NCBI RefSeq assembly: GCF_001417735.1
Contig: NZ_BBUZ01000023.1
Coordinates: 471,570-535,569 of the forward strand
Length of the DNA: 64,000 nt
Direction: 5' to 3'
Source: Streptomyces sp. NBRC 110028
GTDB taxonomy: Bacteria > Actinomycetota > Actinomycetes > Streptomycetales > Streptomycetaceae
Shown: positions 60,066 to 64,000 of the stretch, piece by piece
How positions within the stretch are numbered: position 1 is the first letter of the stretch
How the letters are laid out: each line of letters begins with the position of its first letter
Made by a program: the position numbers and the translations under genes
The notes under the pieces: generated by a model
Database searches by the model: none
The model's input: the letters and a program-made list of their open reading frames with translations, nothing else
What the model was told of the DNA's origin: nothing

Positions 60066-61511
60066 TCAGCCCTTGGGGAACGGCCAGGCGTTGGGGCGGC
60101 ACGTCACGCCGTCCGTCGCCAGGAACTTGGTCTGCTGCATCATCACCGGGGCGAGCGCGCCCTGCCTGGTGCACGTCTCGTGGTTGTGCCCGAGCCGGTG
60201 CCCGACCTCGTGGTTGATGAGCATCTGGCGGTATTCGTACATCTTGTCGTCGCCGAACGTACGGGCGCCCTGCGCCCACCGATAGGCGTTGATCATGACG
60301 CGCTGGGTGGACGCCGAGTCGCACGAGACGTTGTCCTCGGTCGTGTCGAGACCGGACTTCCGGCACCACACCGCGGTGGTGCCGGGGCTCGCCAGGGTGA
60401 TGACGAAGTCGGGGCGTCCGGAGGAGACCCGCTCGAAGGTGCGGGTGCCGCCGTGGCCCCAACTGCGGTCGTCGTTGAGCGTCTTGTGCACCGCCTCGGC
60501 GAACAGCGAGCCGTCGAGCGGCAGCCCCTTTTCGATGTCCACCCGGTAGCGCAGGATCTGGCCCGTGCCGGGCGCCTTGTCCTGCCCGGGGACGGTCGTG
60601 AAGGCGCCCGAGCCCTTGAGCTTCGGATCGAGCGGATACAGGGCGGCCATCTTCTGTTGGTACGTGGCGAGTTCGGGGCTCGCGGAAGCGGACGGGGTGC
60701 CCCGGCCGTCCGTACGGGACGACGCTCCCCCGTCGCCGCGCTCCGGCCCGCCCTTGGACTGCGCCTTGCTGTCGCTCTGCGGGCCGCCTCCCACCTGCCC
60801 GGCCACCACGACGGCCAGCACGGTGGTCACGGCCGCCGCGGCGACACCGGTGAACGTACGCCCCTTGCCGCCCTTGCCGGCCTCTCGCGCGCCCTTGCCC
60901 TCGGGGTCGGGGCCGTCGGCCCCGGGGAGCCCGTCGGACGGCGAGGCGGTGCCCGGTCTGCCGGGGCCGCCGGGACCCCCGGGGCCGCCGCCGGCGCTCC
61001 CGCGGTCGTCGTCGGCCCCCGCGCCGGGGCGGGTACGGCGCGGCGCCGGCACCGTGCCGGGCGCACCGGCGGCGAAGGCGTCCTCGCCGGCGGTCTCCGG
61101 GGTCTCGGTGGTGTCGAACGCCTCCAGGTACTCCTTGCGCGGCCCGGGCATCAGCCCGCCCGCGCCGCCCCCGGGCGCACCACCGGCGGCGGAGCCGCCG
61201 GGGCGCTGCGGCGCGTTCATGGTGGCGGTGCCGAAGGCGCTCCAGCCACCGCCCGTCTCACGCTGCGCGGGGCGTCCGGGCGGCCCGGAGGGCCCGGGGT
61301 GGCCGGAGGGCCCGGGGTGGCCGCCCCTGGAGCGCGGCGGCGAGGCCGGTCCGTGGGCGGTCCGCGGGATGCCCTGCGGCGGCGTCACGCCCGGGTCCTG
61401 GGCGCCGGGCGCCGCCGAGCGCCGCCGACGCCCCGCACCGGGGCCGGAATCCGCCTCGGTGGACCCGGGATCCCGGTCCTCCTGGCTGCCCCGTGCGCTG
61501 TGCTTACCCAC
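60066..61511 (-). CDS. DUF3152 membrane-anchored metalloprotease-like protein
   Basis: 481 aa. Long Gly/Pro-rich disordered cytoplasmic region (to ~235), a single membrane helix (TGVAAAAVTTVLAVVVAGQV), a Ser/Gly linker and an extracellular DUF3152 domain (~290-481). The domain has the extended zinc motif HEVGHRLGHNHE (HExxHxxGxxH, metzincin-like) and paired cysteines. Homologue in M. tuberculosis is Rv3207c. GTG at 61511 has GGAGCG 9 nt upstream; GTG 61520 is possible. Overlaps the hydrolase gene upstream. Confidence 0.87.
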   Translation of the reverse strand: MGKHSARGSQEDRDPGSTEADSGPGAGRRRRSAAPGAQDPGVTPPQGIPRTAHGPASPPRSRGGHPGPSGHPGPSGPPGRPAQRETGGGWSAFGTATMNAPQRPGGSAAGGAPGGGAGGLMPGPRKEYLEAFDTTETPETAGEDAFAAGAPGTVPAPRRTRPGAGADDDRGSAGGGPGGPGGPGRPGTASPSDGLPGADGPDPEGKGAREAGKGGKGRTFTGVAAAAVTTVLAVVVAGQVGGGPQSDSKAQSKGGPERGDGGASSRTDGRGTPSASASPELATYQQKMAALYPLDPKLKGSGAFTTVPGQDKAPGTGQILRYRVDIEKGLPLDGSLFAEAVHKTLNDDRSWGHGGTRTFERVSSGRPDFVITLASPGTTAVWCRKSGLDTTEDNVSCDSASTQRVMINAYRWAQGARTFGDDKMYEYRQMLINHEVGHRLGHNHETCTRQGALAPVMMQQTKFLATDGVTCRPNAWPFPKG

Positions 61512-62583
61512 GCGCCGCACCGCTCCCGTCCGCTCCGGGCACCGGTACCCCCCGTGTCTTCCGGCTGTCCCGTCCGTCTGTCGCTTGTTGTTCGTGTCTC
61601 AGGTCGACGGCCCGCCCGCCGGCGGCTCGTCCCTCGACGTCGTCGAGCAGTTCGCGCATGCCGCGCGCCACCGCTCCGGGGTACTCCATCATCGCCACAT
61701 GTCCGGCGTCCAACAGCGTCAACAGACGCGAGTCGCGGAAGGTTGCGCTCGCCCTGCGGGCCATGCGGATGGACACCAACTGGTCGCGCATCCCGTAGAC
61801 GAGGAGCGTGGGCGCGAGGACCCGCTCGGCCTGCCGCCACAGCGAGTGCTGGCCGCCGAGGGCGTAGGAGTCGACCAGGCCGCGCGCCGAACGCGCGAGC
61901 GCGTCCCAGAAGTACGGGAGCGCGAGCCGCCGCTCGTACTCCTCGACCGCCAGCGCGAAGTCCTCCTGGGTGACCTGCCCGGGGTCGCCGTAGGTGAGCG
62001 CCAGCAGCTCCCGGGTGCGCCGCTCCGCGTCCCAGTCGCGGGTCGCGCGGCTGAAGAGGCGGGTCGCCCCGGGGATCGCGAGCAGCCCCGTGGGCACCGC
62101 GGTGCGCTGCGGGCGCCGCTCGGGCAGCGCGGGCGAGACCAGGGTGAGGCTGCGCACCAGGTCCGGCCGCACGGCCGCGACGCGGATGGCGACCGTGCCA
62201 CCCATGGAGTTCCCGGCCAGATGCACCGGGGCGCGGCCGCTCGCGTCGAGGTGGCGGATGACGGCCCGGGCGTGGCCGGATATGGAGTAGTCGCCGTCGT
62301 CGGGCGGCGGGGAGTCGCCGAATCCGGGCAGGTCGGGGGCCTCGATGTCCAGCCGGTCGGCGAGCTGTTCCATCAGCGGCGACCAGTTCTGCGAACATCC
62401 GCCCAGCCCGTGGAGAAACACCGCGGGCGGCAGGCCTGAAACCACGGGCGGACGGGTACGCACGTTCAGCGTGAGACCGGGCAGGCTGGTGGTGCGGAGC
62501 TTTTCACCCGCCCCGACCCGCACGGGCCGCGCTGGGGACACCGCGGCGACGATGCGGGCTTCCGGCGGCTCGGTCGAAGACAT
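61504..62583 (-). CDS. alpha/beta hydrolase
   Basis: 359 aa. HGLGGCSQNW oxyanion region, nucleophile in LAGNSMGGTVA, acid in YGMRDQLVS and His in DAGHVAMMEYP: a complete triad of the epoxide-hydrolase/BphD type. No signal peptide. Its substrate is unknown. The C-terminal ~40 residues are a charged, probably disordered tail. Upstream of and overlapping the DUF3152 gene. Confidence 0.9.
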   Translation of the reverse strand: MSSTEPPEARIVAAVSPARPVRVGAGEKLRTTSLPGLTLNVRTRPPVVSGLPPAVFLHGLGGCSQNWSPLMEQLADRLDIEAPDLPGFGDSPPPDDGDYSISGHARAVIRHLDASGRAPVHLAGNSMGGTVAIRVAAVRPDLVRSLTLVSPALPERRPQRTAVPTGLLAIPGATRLFSRATRDWDAERRTRELLALTYGDPGQVTQEDFALAVEEYERRLALPYFWDALARSARGLVDSYALGGQHSLWRQAERVLAPTLLVYGMRDQLVSIRMARRASATFRDSRLLTLLDAGHVAMMEYPGAVARGMRELLDDVEGRAAGGRAVDLRHEQQATDGRDSRKTRGVPVPGADGSGAARG

Positions 62584-62680
62584 GCCGCAATGTTACGAGA
62601 CGATCACATGGCTGACCGTGTGTTCACGCTCACAGACCACGTAGCGTCCGAAAGTGACCTCTCCTAGGCTCGTACATACA

Positions 62681-62702
62681 CAGAGGCGATCATCTGCCTC
62701 TG
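62681..62702 (+). other. 5'-leader hairpin of the small acidic gene
   Basis: CAGAGGC / GCCTCTG, 7-bp stem with an 8-nt loop, ending 13 nt before the ATG and just before the ribosome-binding site. It may modulate translation or mRNA stability. Confidence 0.4.
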
Positions 62703-62715
62703 GGAAGGGGAGTAC

Positions 62716-62946
62716 ATGACCGTCGATCCGAGCGACCCCGAGACCTTCACGAACGCCCTCGAGAACAACGACGACCCCGCCCTCCGCAGCGTCGAGGCCC
62801 CCGAGGCGGACGCCGCTGAACAGCACCATGACCTCGTCCCCCACCGCGACGACCCTCGGACCGCCGACGAACCGCTGGAGGCCAATGAGGCCGACCGCGC
62901 GGAGCAGGCCCGGGTCGTCGAGGAGAACGAGGAGGACTACCGATGA
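62716..62946 (+). CDS. 76-aa highly acidic protein
   Basis: Asp/Glu/Asn-rich throughout (NALENNDDPALRS, EANEADRAEQARVVEENEED), no Cys, no hydrophobic segment, presumably disordered. GGGAAGGGGAG upstream gives a strong ribosome-binding site. I do not recognise a family. It lies between a divergent hydrolase and tetR. Confidence 0.75.
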   Translation: MTVDPSDPETFTNALENNDDPALRSVEAPEADAAEQHHDLVPHRDDPRTADEPLEANEADRAEQARVVEENEEDYR

Positions 62947-63080
62947 CCAGCACCCTTTGTGGGCTTTCATAGTGTCCAGTCCGTGAAAATCTCCGCACGG
63001 ACGGCGCGCGGCCCTGTTACCCAAAAGTACGATGGCGGGCGCGGTGGACACCGTGCTCGGAACATTCAATGGGAGGCGGC

Positions 63081-63722
63081 GTGACAGCCATCGAGCAGAC
63101 CGAGGCGCGCCCGCGGGGTACGCGCCTGCCGCGCCGAGCCCGACGCAATCAGCTCCTGGGGGCCGCCCAGGAGGTCTTTGTCGCACAGGGCTACCACGCG
63201 GCCGCGATGGACGACATCGCCGAGCGTGCGGGAGTCAGCAAGCCCGTGCTCTACCAGCACTTCCCGGGCAAGCTGGAGCTGTATCTCGCCCTGCTCGACC
63301 AGCACTGCGACGCCCTGCTGCAGGCGGTCCGCACCGCGCTCGCCTCGACCACCGAGAACAAGCAGCGGGTGGCCGCCACCATGGACGCCTACTTCGCGTA
63401 CGTCGAGGAGGAGGGCGGCGCCTTCCGGCTCGTCTTCGAGTCCGACCTCACCAACGAGCCCGCCGTGCGCGAGCGCGTGGACCGGGTCTCGCTCCAGTGC
63501 GCCGAGGCCATCAGCGAGGTCATCGCGGAGGACACCGGGCTGTCCAAGGACGAGTCCATGCTGCTGGCCGTCGGCCTCGGCGGCGTCTCCCAGGTCGTCG
63601 CCCGCTACTGGCTCTCCAGCGGCAGCGCCGTCCCCCGGGACACCGCTATGCAGTTGCTCACCTCGCTCGCCTGGCGCGGTATCGCGGGCTTCCCGCTGCA
63701 CGGAGCGGAGAGCGGGACGTAA
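63081..63722 (+). CDS. TetR-family regulator
   Basis: 213 aa. HTH domain RNQLLGAAQEVFVAQGYHAA and DIAERAGVSKPVLYQHFPGK; C-terminal ligand domain from ~75. GTG start with GGGAGG 4-5 nt upstream. Neighbours DUF3107 downstream, the same order as Rv3208-Rv3208A in M. tuberculosis (memory). Ligand unknown. Confidence 0.92.
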   Translation: MTAIEQTEARPRGTRLPRRARRNQLLGAAQEVFVAQGYHAAAMDDIAERAGVSKPVLYQHFPGKLELYLALLDQHCDALLQAVRTALASTTENKQRVAATMDAYFAYVEEEGGAFRLVFESDLTNEPAVRERVDRVSLQCAEAISEVIAEDTGLSKDESMLLAVGLGGVSQVVARYWLSSGSAVPRDTAMQLLTSLAWRGIAGFPLHGAESGT

Positions 63723-63837
63723 GGCCTGTTCGCTGCGGGCTTGGCCCGCGCCGCCCAGCGGGCCCGGTTCCCGGGCTAATGTGTGCTGCGTACAGCGCGG
63801 ACGCCGCGCACCAACTGACCGTCGGAGGGACAAGGCC

Positions 63838-64000
63838 GTGGAGGTCAAGATCGGCGTGCAGCACGCGCCCCGCGAGATCACCTTGGAGAGCGGGCAGTCT
63901 GCCGAGGATGTCGAGCGTGCGGTGGCCGCCGCGCTCGCTGGCAAGGCGCAGGTGCTGAGCCTGTCGGACGAACACGGCCGCAAGGTCCTGGTTCCGGCCG
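63838..64000 (+). CDS. DUF3107 family protein (C-terminus off the right edge)
   Basis: Starts MEVKIGVQHAPREITLESG with GGAGGGA 7 nt before the GTG, continuing to the window end. Small actinobacterial protein family (Rv3208A/TB9.4-like) of unknown function, here truncated only by the window. Confidence 0.88.
   Translation, partial: MEVKIGVQHAPREITLESGQSAEDVERAVAAALAGKAQVLSLSDEHGRKVLVPA

Overview
The window is a very GC-rich, densely packed piece of bacterial chromosome with strong G/C bias at third codon positions, frequent GTG/TTG starts and 4-bp stop/start overlaps. Gene content (sigR-rsrA, wblC, catR-katA, twin initiator tRNAs, adnAB, mycoredoxin, PPA1309, DUF3107) points to Streptomyces. 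From about 17.4 kb to the right edge the backbone resembles, as I remember it, the Mycobacterium tuberculosis stretch Rv3193c-Rv3208A, so this is core chromosome rather than an island. I see no phage, no transposase, no CRISPR array and no secondary-metabolite cluster.

Layout. 1-5.5 kb (minus strand): a TPR protein running off the left edge, a degenerate-HD plus HD-GYP membrane pair, then the redox switch sigR-rsrA. 5.5-15 kb: an alpha/beta hydrolase, an HMCES/YedK-type DNA-crosslink protein, an M50 protease, aroA-rsgA, an SMR transporter facing a frameshifted tetR, hisN, a CBS protein, and the divergent katA/catR pair with a palindromic operator. 15-20.4 kb: two identical initiator tRNA genes, each with a near-identical terminator, flank a Sel1-type repeat gene; then a UPF0182 membrane protein. 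20.5-30.7 kb: PPA1309, a PDZ-Lon protease, a 52-bp tandem repeat at the moaE 3' end, a MITE-like element, an SDR, a Zincin_2 protein, a NUDIX protein, three AIM24 genes (one fused to TerD) and a YgjP-like protease. 30.9-47.4 kb: an E1-like protein, an ABC1 kinase, wblC with a complete uORF/attenuator leader and a coupled small gene, uvrD2, mycoredoxin, nudC, an M20 dipeptidase, adnB-adnA and an alkyltransferase-like protein. 47.6-64 kb: a large membrane fusion protein, two exported Tap-like hydrolases, moeZ, a four-gene overlapping operon resembling a reduced Pel-type exopolysaccharide module (PelF-like transferase, membrane protein, epimerase, spherulin-4-like hydrolase), a DUF3152 protease, a hydrolase, a small acidic protein, tetR and DUF3107.

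How the genes work together. The unifying theme is stress and antibiotic defence. Exact sigma-R promoters (GGAAT-N18-GTT) precede sigR itself, the mycoredoxin gene and moeZ, and a near match sits in the wblC leader. So the regulator, its anti-sigma factor and several probable targets are in one neighbourhood. wblC carries an AT-rich activator box abutting its -35, a 91-codon uORF and an intrinsic terminator, as expected for translation-stress attenuation. DNA repair (uvrD2, adnAB, HMCES, ATL) and peroxide defence (katA-catR) complete the picture. The best candidates for undescribed biology are the Pel-like operon, the 83-aa gene coupled to wblC, the TerD-AIM24 operon, and the mobile or repeated DNA around moaE.
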